DNA from: Anaeramoeba flamelloides
Taxonomy: Eukaryota > Metamonada > Anaeramoebidae
Direction of reading: 5' to 3'
Assembly: GCA_027625915.1 (NCBI GenBank)
Contig: JANTQA010000070.1
Span: 12,901,001-12,965,000 of the forward strand
Length of the DNA stretch: 64,000 bases
In this document: positions 12,641-25,167 of the stretch, piece after piece
Position numbering within the stretch: position 1 is the stretch's first letter
Layout of the letters: every line of letters starts with the position of its first letter
Translations under genes and position numbers: made by a program
Notes under the pieces: model-generated
What the model saw: the letters and a program-made list of their open reading frames with translations, nothing else
What the model was told of the DNA's origin: nothing
Database searches by the model: none

Positions 12641-12947
12641 ATTTGTAAAAGTAAATTGAAAAAAACAAAAATATATTTCTAAAATTAGTAAATTAATACC
12701 TATATTCATTATTTATGACTATGACAGTTCTGATTTGACCATTTTAAACTTGCCATCTTGCTGTAAAAAAGTCAATTTAAAGTATGAACTTGAAAAAAAA
12801 AAAAAAATGTTTTTAATTTGGGTAATATAATTTTCTTTAAATATTTAAAATTGACTAAAAAAATAACCTTCTTTAATATTTTTATTTGAAATTCACAATA
12901 TCACTTGAATAAAACTAAAACAAGATTTTTAATAACCTTTTTCGAAA

Positions 12948-13312
12948 AATAGTTAAAAACAATTTTTATTGGTAAAATTTTACTCAAAACGAAAATTAAG
13001 ATCTATTAAAAAAAAGAAAAAATGAAGGATTCAACAAAATAATAGTGTTTTTGATACTAATATTAGGTTAAGGATTTTCTTTTTTGATTGACAATTCAAA
13101 AATTTATTGAAAACATTTATTTTTTTTTGAAAATATCCAAAACATTATAAACAATTTTGATATACAATAAGATCTAAATTATTTTTGTTATTTCAATTGA
13201 AAATAATCAAATGGAATTATTCTTGAAATTGGTTTGTTTCATCTTTTAATTGATTTAACTTTTTCGTTTTCAATAAGGTTACCCATTAAAAATTGTATGA
13301 GGATTTTTTCCC
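12948..13312 (+). mobile_element. Family G MITE, copy G3
   Basis: The copy is collinear with G1 (23226-23592) and G2 (25690-26015), sharing an AATGAAGGATTCA-like block, a GATTGAAAATAAT-like block and a terminal inverted repeat around TTTTAATTGATTTAACTTTT. Bases 12982-13180 are almost identical, in inverse orientation, to 13936-14134. Confidence 0.7.
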
Positions 13313-13411
13313 AAATGGCAACATAAAATTATTCAAATGGAAAAATAAAATGAATTAAAATTAGAAACAAATTAACTTCAAAAAATAATTCTAGTAGATT
13401 AGTGAAAAAAA

Positions 13412-13888
13412 TACAGGGCATCAAAATAATCCCCGAAAAGATTTTTAATAGTGAATATTAGGAAAAATGTTGTGTAATTTCATTTATATTTAAAAATCAA
13501 ATCCTTATTTTTTAAGAATCAAACTATTAAAAATATAACTCCACCACCGATTAAAATAATTATTAATGAAATTAGACTTGTTCAAAATACCATTCAATCA
13601 ATCAAAAAAAAAATGAATAAAAATTTATCATTTTCCAAATTTCTAGTAAACCTCTATAATACCGATGTTTTTTCTAAAAAAGTTGATCTAATTATGTTAT
13701 TAAACAATTAAATGAGTATTCTAGAGAAACCCCACTTTAATGAATTTTAGTTAGGTTTATTACTAAATGCATAAAAATTTGGTTATTTATATATAAAAAG
13801 GTTTTGATTGAAAATATTTGGAAAAACATAAAAATTTTAGTAATACCCACAATTAAAAATCTTTTTAGGGATTATTTTGATGCCCAGT
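13412..13888. mobile_element. Element H: Tc1/mariner-like MITE, about 477 bp
   Basis: The termini read CAGGGCATCAAAATAATCCC outward on the left and a nearly identical complement on the right, each flanked by TA. Homology of the ends continues through AAAGATTTTTAAT. A TA duplication and CAG-type ends are typical of Tc1/mariner elements. There is no transposase ORF, so it is non-autonomous. It sits between inverted copies G3 and G4. Confidence 0.75.
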
Positions 13889-13904
13889 ATTTTTTTCGCT
13901 ATCA

Positions 13905-14165
13905 TATTATTATTTTCATTGGAAGCAACAAAAACAATTTAGATCTCATTGTATATCAAAATTGTTTATAATGTTTTGGATATTTTCAAAAAAAAATAAA
14001 TGTTTTCAATAAATTTTTGAATTGTCAATCAAAAAAGAAAATCCTTAACCTAATATTAGTATCAAAAACACTATTATTTTGTTGAATCCTTCATTTTTTC
14101 TTTTTTTTAATAGATCTTAATTTTCGTTTTGAGTAAAGTTCCCAATTAAAAATGAACAAGAGCTT
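13905..14165 (-). mobile_element. Family G MITE, truncated inverted copy G4
   Basis: This is the reverse complement of the left two thirds of G3. Bases 13936-14134 match 12982-13180 with a single visible mismatch over 199 positions, while bases just outside this tract are homologous but clearly diverged. Confidence 0.75.
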
Positions 14166-14955
14166 TTTTTCTAAACTGCCACTTTATTAAAGTTTCAAGG
14201 TCATAAAAAAACTTTTATGAGACACTTTATAGTTTCAAGTAAATAAAAACTGAAAAATCTTGAGTATTTTTTGACCTGTATATCGAAAATGTTTTTTATT
14301 TGCGCTAAAAAAGTATTGATTTTGAATTTCATCTCTTATTGTAATACTATTGAACTTTATTATTACTCTTTTAACAATGGAAATATCTATTTCAACTTTT
14401 TACTACCTACCCTAAAGCAAACAGTCAGTGTTTTAAACATTCTCAAAAAGGATCATGATTGTTGAAAAATCAATAAATATTTAAATTAAATGGGGGTAAA
14501 AGATTCAATAAAAGAAATTAAATTCAACCACCGACAGAAAAAATGAAAGAATATTTTTTCAACAGTCTTAACTCAGAAGAGAACGGTTAAAATATCTAAT
14601 CTCGGTATTTTTTGACTTTGACTCGAAATTAACACTCGAAGAGATTAATGAAAACTTTTATACCTTGTTTAGTGACTTTAATTGCTAAATCATGGTAAAA
14701 ACGTTTTTTAGTTCCCCTTGTCGGTTTTTCTGATGGCTTTTACACTTTGATTATTTTTTTAATCCTTTTTATACAAATTCCAAAAAAGAGAATTTATCAT
14801 TTTTGATTGTTTGTTGCTTTTCACAAAACTTACATTTTACTCTTTTTTTTTTCCAAACAAACCAAAACCACAAAACAACAAACAAAGAAATCCCTTAAAT
14901 TACACATTTCCTTGCTTTCACTATCAACATTTCCAAAGACTTTTAACTTATTAAT

Positions 14956-15921
14956 ATGGTCTCTCATGCTGAAGAAACTGTTTCTTTAATTATTGGCTTC
15001 ATGTACACCATTGCATGGTCTTTATCATTTTATCCACAGGCAATTGAGAATTGGCAACGGAAAAGGGTAGATGGTCTCTCGTTTGAGTTTCTCGGGTTCA
15101 ATTTAACAGGATTTACGTGCTACACTGTTTTTAATTGTGTCCTCTTTTGGTCCAAATATGTCAAGAACGAATACTTTGAGGAACACCCCGGATCACCTAG
15201 CCCCGTGAGGGTCAACGATGTTGTCTTTGCGATACATGCGCTGATACTTACGCTGATCCAAATTATCCAATGCATAATTTATCCCAAGGGAAAACAGACT
15301 TGGCATTGGATTGCCAAAGTAATTACGGGGATAATGTGGGTCTCCATCCCAATTGCAATTATTGTTGCATCTTCGTCAAAGGCCGTCACTTGGTTGGATT
15401 TCCTCAACTTTTTAGGGTACATCAAACTGACCCTGACCATCTTTAAATACATCCCTCAGGCTTGGATGAATTATAAAAGAAAAAGCACAGTTGGGTGGTC
15501 GATCGAAAACATCATTTTAGATTTCACTGGAGGCACTTTGTCCATCTTGCAAATGATCATGGACTCTTGGGCGAAGCACGACTGGTCCCTGTTTGAGCTT
15601 GGTAATCTTCCCAAGGTTGCCTTAGGGATGCTGTCCATATCCTTCGATATCCTCTTTATGATCCAGCACTATTGCCTTTACACTAAGCGCTGTGACGACA
15701 GGGTGATTACCCTATGGGGTATAATTACACGCAAGCACAAATTTGATAAACAAGAAAAGGGCAAGAGTGACATGGAAATAGCACACGACGAAAAGCAAGC
15801 TTTATTGAACTCTGAAAAAAAAGATGAGGTGAATGGTTCTGAGAAAAGTAGATCTTCCTCTGAAAGTGAGAGTGATCTCTCAGAAGACTTGGAAAATATT
15901 ACAAACCAAAACCAAGACTAA
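14956..15921 (+). CDS. CTNS: Cystinosin, lysosomal cystine/proton symporter (PQ-loop family)
   Basis: This single-exon gene encodes 321 residues. Seven membrane segments are visible with two PQ-loops, YPQAI (26-30) and IPQAW (166-170). The NDVVF, ILDFTGG and FDILF segments place Asp88, Asp189 and Asp231 at the positions of human Asp205, Asp305 and Asp346, which I recall as functionally important. Similarity to animal cystinosin runs through the whole membrane core to HYCLYTKR. Unlike the animal protein there is no long glycosylated luminal N-terminus, and the start falls just before the first helix. The cytosolic tail lacks the GYDQL signal but contains EKQALL (279-284), an acidic di-leucine motif of the ExxxLL type that could direct it to lysosomes. 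Its G+C is well above that of the flanks. The expected role is exporting cystine from the lysosome lumen to the cytosol. Confidence 0.92.
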   Translation: MVSHAEETVSLIIGFMYTIAWSLSFYPQAIENWQRKRVDGLSFEFLGFNLTGFTCYTVFNCVLFWSKYVKNEYFEEHPGSPSPVRVNDVVFAIHALILTLIQIIQCIIYPKGKQTWHWIAKVITGIMWVSIPIAIIVASSSKAVTWLDFLNFLGYIKLTLTIFKYIPQAWMNYKRKSTVGWSIENIILDFTGGTLSILQMIMDSWAKHDWSLFELGNLPKVALGMLSISFDILFMIQHYCLYTKRCDDRVITLWGIITRKHKFDKQEKGKSDMEIAHDEKQALLNSEKKDEVNGSEKSRSSSESESDLSEDLENITNQNQD

Positions 15922-18900
15922 AAACCAAAAAAGAGAGACTTTAACCCAAATAAAGGGGTTTTCATTTTACTTATTCGATAATTTTCGCGAAAATAAATTA
16001 TTTGTTTTTCAAATTATTTGTTGCATTTTGTTTGGATTTTTATTTTGGAAGTAATAGTGGGACCACTCAAAAAATAAAGTTGTTTGAAAAAAGTCTTTTA
16101 TAAAATAGTTTGGAAAAAAGGACGATTTAAGTTTATCAACTGTTTTATTGATGCCTTTTTAAAACTATTTTGTCAAACTTTAATAAAATGAGTAAATTAA
16201 TAAGAGGTACAGATACATATTTTCATGTAATTAAAAATACAGCCAAAGGAATTTTTAGTGCACACTTTAAAATCACATATAAGGCTCAAAATAATCAAAA
16301 TCAGGCACAAAAAAAATAATAATGTACAAAAAAAGATTGGTCGTCATTCCCGATACTATGCTTTTTTTTTCAACTGAAATAAAAATAGAAAAAAAAATTA
16401 TTTGCCATTTATTCAAGGATTTGTGCCTTAAAGAAAAAATATTTTTTTGTGTCTTATTTAATTAATTATTATTAAATTAAGTGTTAATTAAAAAAATTTG
16501 TATCTCTCAAATATTCCCAAAAAAACCAGAAAATTTTTTAACCACGAAAAAACACGTTACGGGAAATTTCTAAGAAACTCTAGTGCCAAAATACCCAGTT
16601 TAAAAGTAAAATTTGGAATTTTATTTTTGAAAAAATATTTTTTTTGTGGTCTGAAAATATCAAAATTCAAAAAATCTAAATTTTTGGGAATAGTGCTTAA
16701 CCTGTTTTGTGTGAATGGGTTTGGTACCTTAGATGAATGTAACATTTCTGATCATTTCGAAATGGTATTGACTAAGTGAGAGAAAATATACTTGTTAAGG
16801 AAAAATTCTAATTCTTTATCATTACCTATAATTTTGTAATCTTAAATACAATCCATAAATAATCGAGTAATATCTAATCGACAATACATACCCAGAGCGG
16901 ACACAACGTGGCCATAGTCAAACCTTATTTACTTCCCATTCCATAAAAGAAACTGGTTTAACTAAAATATACAAACACAACCCCTAACATAACTAATACC
17001 AATAAACTTTCATACATATACACTTACCCTAATGAATACTAACAATTACACAAATATACTCAAAAAGTACCAAAAACTCTTTAGAGTAGTTTAAAGTAGA
17101 AAATTCAATATAAAATATATTTTGTCTGAAAGTAAAATTGTTATTTTTCCGTTCAACTGAGGATATTGACACAAGAGTTTCTTCGGAGTTGTCCATGACA
17201 TGTTTTAATGTGGTATAAAAATTTTCGGTTTTTTTCTGAAATATTACAAACATCCAAAAAAATTAATTTTATTTCGAAAGTTCAATAAAGAAGGACCAAA
17301 TAACCGATAATGAAATTTTTAGTTTTTAATTTATTTGATGATTTTATTTTTGAAGTATTATCTTCGATGTAACATTTAAAATAATTACAACTATTTCCCC
17401 GTTTTAAGTACTATCTTTCCACCAGGGAAGGTGTTTCGTTATTGTGTTTATTACATTTACTTCTCAAAAAGACTATTCATTCTGAAGAACATGAACAAAA
17501 CAATTACTAATAATGAAGTTAAAAACATTCATCGTGAAAATTTTCAACAGATTCTTTGAAATGAAAATTTTAAAATAAAAAATTACTATTACCGATCATA
17601 ATCCATACCAACAAGACAATATTTGTAAATATTTTATTAGTAATATTATCCACTTTCAAATTTTGTAAATGTCAAGTTTCAAAAAATAATGATAGACTAA
17701 GAACCCCAAAAACGACAATTTATCTATGAGATCATTTTTTTTTTTCAATTTTTTAAGAAAACAAAAACGCATAAATTACTTTTATTTATGACATTATAAA
17801 AAGTTTATACCAGATTTATGACCATTTTATCATTATTACACAATATCAATTCTTTGTTCTCAATAATAATAATAAAAGAATTTGTTTTTCTTTTTTGAGA
17901 TAATTCATTTGGTTAAATAAAACATTTTATTTATTCAAAATATTTAAAAAAAAAAAGGTATAATTTTAAGACTAATAGTTATTAATATTTAATTTTTAAA
18001 GTCATTTACAAATTTTATTTCGAATAAATTTTGTTTTTATTCTAAGTTGAAATTTCAAAATAAAATTTTTCTTGAAGATATTTGGGAAGTATGTAATTTT
18101 GTCCTCAAAATGTAAAATCAATTTTTTTTCATTTCAAAAAATTATTTAAATTATTATAAAAATTCTTGTGAGTGAGACCAAACAATTTGTTCAAAAGATT
18201 TTCAAAATTGAATAATTTTTTTTTAATTTTTTTTTTATTTCCTAAAAACTAGAAAACGACTCTTTTCAAATTTTAAAGTAATATAAAAATTTTGTTCAAT
18301 ATATCAAAATTTTATTAATGAAATTTTTACCAATCTTATATCACATTATAATTTATAAAATCAGCTATATATCAATTAATTTTATTGTTTGAGATTTGAA
18401 TTGAAGCATTAATAATGAAAAAATAATAATAAAATAAAAAATTTTCTATTACAATTACAAATTTCCAACTTAAAACAGAAAAATGTTTTTGACATTTTCA
18501 AGAATTGATTTAATTGTTAATTAACAATAATAGGTTACTTTTTTGTATTTTTATATCGGTAATATGTGAATTTTGGAATTCAAAAAATAATCTCATATTA
18601 AACTTTTCTTTAGAGGAGGTTACTCATCCGTTTCATAAACTAAACAAAAATTATAAAAATTATTTTTTTTTAGTATCTCAATAAGATTTCATTTTATTTT
18701 TTAAAAAACCTACATCCCTTAAGGGTGATACTTTTCCAGTTTGTCCTCAAGAGCCAGGAAACTTGACAAAATATTTGATGTATTTCTTAACATTATATTG
18801 TATTTTTTAAATATAGATTGTGATTTGAGGGTAGAACGCTTAAGGGATTTTCAAGTACAATTTCAAATTTCAAAATATTTCAAACTTGTAAAAAATAACT

Positions 18901-20973
18901 TTTAAAAAATATTTCGAACATCTGTGAATAATTTCATTTTTATAGATTTGAAATGTAGATTAAAAAATAATAAAATAAAATTTTAATAGGATGACCTTAG
19001 AAAGGGAAAAATGTGAAAATTCCCCATTTTTTGTAAAATATAAATTTCAGTGTATAAATTTAATTAAGATTATTTAAATTTTTATCTAGTATTTGGATAC
19101 ACAATTTCAAGGTTTTTACTTGAAAATATAACCCTTAATAGATAGTATTTTTTCCAAATATAAAAATTTTTGTGAGGATCAAATATTTTTGTTTTATAAT
19201 TTGGGTTTGGACAATTGGAAACATTTAGTTCATAAACGTAGTTTATTGATAAGATTCTATTTTTTAAAATCAAAATTTCACATTTTTCTAATATCAAATT
19301 AACAATTTATAACCTTTTATTTTTTCTTAACAATAAAAAAAAAATTCCAGAAACGATCTATCCCTCTCAAAAAAAAATTGTTAAATAAATTTTAATTGTT
19401 AAAATAGTTGCAAGAGATTTCTGTTTTTAATACATTTTGATTTATTTTTTCACAATATTTTGTAAAAAATACCTAGATCAACAATTTTAATAAATTTAAA
19501 AAAAAAAAAATTAAAGTTTCAAATTAAACCAAAATTTAAGAATACTTAGTATTCCAAATTTCGGATTTAATTGGAAACATTGGTAAAAATTGAATTGTTG
19601 TTTTTTTTTTATTAGGTGAAATTGATTTTAGGTATCTAAGAATGTGGATTATTTTTATTTTTTTTTATTCCAATTATAGAATTATAAGTATCTCTGACAC
19701 CTAATAAAGTGTAATATTTGGAAAATTCCACCTTTTAAGATGATTTTTTAATTTAAATTTTTTTTATATTTTTCTTAAGAGTATTGAAAATTTTTTTATT
19801 TATTCTAGTAAAGTAGTACTTTTAAAAAAAAATATTATATTTGTATTAATTCATATTTCAATTCTGATCCCAATAAAAAAAATCACCAAGTTCCAGAGGA
19901 TGAAACGAATTTTAATTTGATTATATTATAACAAAAATTTATCGAATAAATTTGACAGTATTTTTTAATTTATTGTTTAAAGTTTTTAAAAATTAATTTT
20001 CTTTTTGTCAAAATTTTGAAAATTAATTTCAAAAAAAACAATGAAATATTTTTCAAAAAATTCATTTGGGCTTTCTAACACGAATTTTTATATCAATTTA
20101 AATATTTTTTGAAATAGAAAAATTGTTTTGTATATTATAATCAATTGAGATATTTTATTCCCCAAATCAAAAATATAATTTTTCAAAACCCAAAATAACT
20201 CTAAATATTGAAAATTCATTGATTAACTACATAAATTATTCTCTAAAAAAATGAATTTATTTTTCGATAACATTAGAAGTTTATTTTTCATACCAACCCA
20301 TTTCCGAAAAAATTACTTCAATCTAAGCTTTCTTATTATTAAATTCTTAGATTTAAAAATCTTTTATCACTATCAAAATTTGATATTGATAAAATTTCAT
20401 TAAGCCTTGTAACGGCTGTATGATTTTCAAAGAAAAAAATTTTCGATACCAAATGTGACTTAAAACATCAAAAATTCTCAAAGAAAATAGAAAAAAATAC
20501 ATTATGAAAATAAATTGTTTTTTTTTTATCACAAAATTATGTTTCATATAAACTGATTTAAGAAAAAAAAATTCAACAAAATGAATTTTTCTTATTCTCA
20601 TTTTCAACTTTTTAACAATCTTTATCTTCATCAAAATTAGATTAATCTTCAAATTCACTTTAGCCTTGGAAAGGCTGTGTCTGTATTCAAAACAAAAATA
20701 AAATCTAAAAAAACATACAACAATAATTAGAAAAAATAACAAATTAACACAAATGAGTGAAGTTTTATTTATATAATATAAAACAAAATTAATAACAAAA
20801 ATAAATAAATAATATATATATATTACTAGATAGAATCCAAAATAATTATTAACAATGACTTCTAAAAAGTTTATTAAAGTATAGTTTTTTCTCAAAAAAA
20901 AGGAATTAGACCTATTTTTCAGTAAACAAAAAGACAAAATTTTTTTCGAACAAATAAAAAAACGAAAAAACAA
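15922..20973. other. Intergenic region between cystinosin and MYB
   Basis: No gene is recognised. A strongly decayed family-B palindrome may lie at 16240-16450, and a family-F fragment at 18731-18772 (GATACTTTTCC followed by TCCTCAAGAGCCAGG). ORFs at 16498-16779 and 19082-19297 are short and unlike known proteins. The minus-strand ORF 20353-20973 is treated with the MYB gene. Confidence 0.6.
20353..20973 (-). other. Same-frame open extension downstream of the MYB stop codon
   Basis: After the MYB TGA, the same frame continues for 206 codons before a TAA at 20353. The translation is dominated by Phe, Ile, Leu and Lys and resembles no family I know. It contains two related segments 237 bp (79 codons) apart around AGCCTTG-AA-GGCTGT. 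It may be untranslated T-rich sequence that lacks stops by composition, or a readthrough extension. Confidence 0.3.
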
Positions 20974-22010
20974 TCAATTTTGATATTTTTGTTGCAAATA
21001 TAATAAAATTGGATTTGATTTTTCATTTTGGAATATTTGGTAATGTTCTGCAACGAACAAAAGAACATCCATTTTACTTTTTTTATTAATTAATTCTTCT
21101 TCAATATTATATTTGGATATTTTTTGATATTGGAGAGTTTTTTTTAATTTGCTTTTTGGACTCAAAACAATTCTTTTTTTAGTTCTAGTTCTTTTCCGAA
21201 CAACACCCTTACCATTCTTCAACTTTGTAGAAACACAATCTTCAACTATAAAGGAACTACACTCGTTTTTACTTTCCCCAAGGCTGATCAAATTATTTGG
21301 CAAAATTTGATCTTTTTTTGAGTTTTTCGAAGCACAAGAAAGAAAGATCAATTTACCTTTTCTTTGCATTGTTGCTAGTGAATTGTAGCGGTTTTTAATT
21401 GCATTTGCTGATCTTCTGGGTAACTTTTGTTGGATTATTGCCCACTTATTTCCCAATGATCTTCTACTTTGCAAAATGGTGTTGTCTTCTTCTTGTGTCC
21501 AATTGCCATGGATCAATTCAGGATTTAGTTGGTTGATCCATCTTTCCCTGCATTGCTTAGGAGTTCGTGAGGGCACAAATGAGGCAATTTGAGTCCACGC
21601 AAGTGCACCTATTTCTTGAACTGCTTCGAAAAGGAGTTCGTCTTCCTAAACACGTGACAAGAAATCAAGTTTGAAGAAGTAAAGATTTATTTAATAAAAT
21701 ATTTGAAATTCGGTTTGGAAAAGAAATAATTTTACCTCTTTTTCCCAAGAACCTTTTCTAATTCCATATTGTGTCACAAAGTTTGCTCGTGGTTTTCTTG
21801 TTTTCTTGTTACTTTTAGTGACAGCTGTGTGTTTTGTGATTGCTTTTTTGGGTTGAGGCTATTTATTTTGATTTTAAATAGAAACATCGAAATTTAGTTT
21901 GGTAAAAGATTTAGTACATTTACAAACAATGAGATTGAATAACATACCTTAGACCCCTTTTTGTATAAACTGCCCTTTTTTGTGATTTGATTGTTTTGTT
22001 TGTTTTCCAT
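20974..22010 (-). CDS. R2R3-type MYB DNA-binding protein, three exons
   Basis: Exons on the minus strand are 22010-21948, 21858-21736 and 21645-20974. The two introns are only 89 and 90 bp with GTATG/GTAAA donors and TAG acceptors; the reading gives 285 residues from an ATG at 22010. Two MYB repeats are clear. In R2, Trp59, Trp79 and Trp98 have the usual spacing (GSWEKEEDELL ... QCRERW). In R3 there are Trp111 and Trp130, with Tyr149 in place of the third Trp (NAIKNRY). The linker NPELIHGNW is typical. The N-terminus and the region after R3 are rich in Lys and Arg, consistent with nuclear targeting. It probably binds a MYB core site such as AACNG, but targets are unknown. It is the only gene here ending in TGA, and the same frame stays open for 206 further codons. 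Confidence 0.88.
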
Positions 22011-22687
22011 TTATTCCAGAGTCAAAAAAGAGAATTTTTTCGAAAATAATTAAAAAAAGGAAAAAAATTGTAGTTGAGATTAAATTAAGGGAAAAAAAAA
22101 TAAAAAGAATCATTTTTCGTAAATATTCCAATTTTGGAAATTTGAAAACACAGTTAAAAACAAAAATATTAGAACACTGTATTAAAATTATTGAAAGGAA
22201 GATTTAATATGCTGTCAAAATTTTTTTAGTTATTTTTCGGAGTTTTTTTATTACTAAGAGATCAAATAATTTGAGAAAACCCATGAAATAATCATAAAAT
22301 AATCAATAGATTATTCGTGAAAAGGCTCAGATTATATTCTTCAAAAAAAAAGTGATACAAAAAAGTTTTTTCTCTTTTTTTAAAAAAAGTAAAAAAACTC
22401 GAACTTTTAACTCAAACACTATTAAAATTATAAGATATCAGAAAAATCTTTCTGTTTTTTTTTCCAAGAATTTAATTAAAATATTTTCAAGTTTACCAGA
22501 ATTGATTTTCAATGACTACTCAAATAAAGAATAATATTAGCAAGACCTTATTATCAAAGTCTTCTGAAGTTGTGATCAGATTTAAATAATTTAAAAATTA
22601 AAATTGTTTTTCTTTTGGAAAAAAGAAAAAATTGTTCTAAAAAGGAGAGGTTTGTAAGTTTCCTTACTGTTAATTGAAAATCTAAAA

Positions 22688-22895
22688 AATCAAAATTTTC
22701 ATTCAGCTTTCCAAAAAATCACATTCCATGTCAAGAATTAAAATAAATCGACAAATTTCCCAATTCTTAAAGTTAAATTAATAAATTAAAGCTTGATTTT
22801 CAGAATTAAAAATTTGAAATTTTAGATGTTTTAGAAAATCTATTTGTGCAAAGTTGTATGAAAATTTTGATCCATTTATTTTGAAACTAATAGTA
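22688..22895 (+). repeat. Repeat M, copy M1
   Basis: Collinear with 38058-38270. Both start with a CATTCAGCTTTCCA block, then ATCACATTCCATGTCAA, then AGAATTAAAAATTTGAAA. No TIR or ORF was identified, so the class is unknown. M2 follows element E2 closely. Confidence 0.55.
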
Positions 22896-23225
22896 AACTT
22901 GTTTCCTTAACTTTTTAATTTAGACGATGAAAAGTATCAAATTTATTAAACTCTAAAACAATAATAGTCGATAATTTTTTGAATTTCTCGGTGCTAGATT
23001 TTAGAAAAAATAAATTAGAATTTTTTTTAAGAATTGTTTTTCAAAATTCTATATTTTCTGAAAAATTATTTAACTTAAGAAAGATAATTGATGGAAACAA
23101 TCTTAATTTCAAAAATATCTATTATTGTTAATTAATCATCTTGTTGAAATAAAATTGTTTTTTTTGAAAAGGCTTAAATAATTATGACCATTGTGGAAAA
23201 AAAGCAAAACAGGGAAAAAAAGTGA

Positions 23226-23592
23226 AACGCTGGTTTTTAATTGGGAACATTACTGAATAGGAAAAGTAAGATCAATTAAAAAAAGAAAAAATAAATAAAT
23301 AAAGACAAAATGAAGTATTCAGCACAATATTAGTTTTTTTAATAATATCTTTTAGTATGGGTTTTTATTTAATTGATCAATTATTAAAAATTTGTTCAAA
23401 AAATTGATTATTTTTGAGATCTCCAAAACCACATAAACAATTTCGATTAGAATCAAGTAGATTTAAATTGTATTTGTTGGATCGATTGAAAATAATATAA
23501 TGGATTATTATTAAAAGTTAATTGGTTTCTTCTTTTTATTGATTTTACTTTTCGGTTCTATTGAGGTTTCCAATGAAAAACGGTGTTGAACT
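23226..23592 (+). mobile_element. Family G MITE, copy G1
   Basis: About 367 bp with imperfect 65-bp terminal inverted repeats. The left end includes GTTTTTAATTGGGAACAT and GGAAAAGTAAGATCAAT; the right end is its approximate complement (GATTTTACTTTTCGG, then GGTTTCCAATGAAAAAC). The interior matches G2 and G3. No ORF of note. Confidence 0.7.
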
Positions 23593-25000
23593 TTTTTTCG
23601 AAAACGGTTTAAGGGACTAGTCTCTATTATTTTTTTTTTGAGTAATTTCTAAATAATGATTTATTATCTAGAAATATGTTTAATATTGAAAATAAATAGG
23701 GTTTTTCACATTGAAGTAATTGGCAAAAAATTTTCTCAGTCTCTATTATATTTTGGTAAAAAAATCTAATTGAGATTCGTTCCTTAATGAGAATTTGAAA
23801 AAAAAAACAAAACCTTTATTTAAAGACGCTTTTCAGAATTTCAGAGAAACTAGGACTCAGTTTTACGGTGAGTCTAAAGAACATTTTGTCAAAATGAATA
23901 TTTGAAAGATCTTGATGAAAATATAAAATTTCGAAGCAGAATTAAACATTAGTATTGAGTTTGATGAATTTATTCTGGAATCTCAATAATTATTGAGATA
24001 TTATTTTAAGACTAGAGTTTTTTTGAATTGTTATATAGTTTTTTGTTGATTGAAAGCTGAATAAATGAATTTTTTTTGTAAAATTCTTGTTTTTTTGTTG
24101 GAATAATCTGTTACTGAGAAATCCCAACAAAAATTTACAAAATTTTTAGTTTAATTTATAGTTCAAGTATCTTATAACTCGACCTTTAAAACATTTTTTG
24201 AAGAGAAAATGCTTAAAAGCCACTAATTTTCCAAATTATCTTGTTATTTAAGCCTTATTAGGGTTTTATTCAAAACTGAACAAAACAATTTTCACCAAAT
24301 TGAAAAAGAAGTAAAAATTTTCAAAGACTATATGGAATTTATTAGTAATTTAGGGTTTCTTAAAATTAGATGATTTTTGAAATAAATCAAAATTTATTTT
24401 GATTTTTTGATATAGTGAAATGTCTTGGAATTCTTTAACTTGAAGTGTTAAATTTGGTAAAGTAGGATAATCAATTTCTGAATTTTTTTGAAATTGAATT
24501 TTAGGGGGGATACTACTTTTTTATTTAAGGAACATTATTTTTAGAACAAACAACATATTTATTGGCTTAACAGAACGCTGGGCCAAGGTATCTTGTGAAA
24601 ATTTCGTTTTTTTCAAGAATTTAACATTTTTTACCAAACCATTTTTTCAATCCAAATTCAAAAATTTCATTAGGAGTTTTTGAAAATCACAATCATATTC
24701 TTCTCTTACTTTCAACTTCATTTTAAAATAAAATAAAGTTGAATGTAAAGGTATAAATATATATTTTGGATGAAATATATAGTAAGTGAACCAAGATAAT
24801 TAACAAAATTAAAATTAATTTGTTTTGTTTGAGAATTTGGGGGGAAATGAAATCGCTTATTTATTTATTTATTGTGAGAAAGGAGTAATCAAAGAAAATT
24901 TACTAAATAAAAAAGAGAAGAAGAAAAATAATTAAAACATTAAAGTAAAAAAATATTATATCATTTACATGACCAAATTAAAAATTATCCATTGTCGTTA

Positions 25001-25072
25001 GGTTTTCCAGGATTTGAAAGAATTGAGTAAAATCCTTGATTTTACTAAATTATTTAGAAGCCTGGAAAACCG
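25001..25072. repeat. Family K nested hairpin (first copy)
   Basis: An 11-bp perfect outer stem, GGTTTTCCAGG with CCTGGAAAACC, encloses an inner AGTAAAATC/GATTTTACT stem with a three-base loop. The same design recurs at 25264-25343, 52362-52436, 53609-53698 and 53883-53952. Confidence 0.7.
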
Positions 25073-25167
25073 CTGTTAACTTTTTTTTTAATTTGAGAAA
25101 TAAAAAGAAAATTTCATAAATTTTCATTTAATTTCTTAAATTAAAAAAAAGCTAGGCACTTGAAGAC

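Larger units (their letters stand above)
9389..14955. other. Intergenic region between PS synthase and cystinosin
   Basis: No gene is recognised in these 5.5 kb. It holds the 21-base C tract (10409-10429), family B and C repeats, and the palindromic G/H cluster (12948-14165), all listed separately. The rest is extremely AT-rich, with homopolymer runs and only short ORFs. Confidence 0.7.

Noticed and set aside
20974-20976. TGA reassigned as a sense codon
   Set aside because: No internal in-frame TGA occurs in any recognised gene, and Trp is encoded by TGG throughout.
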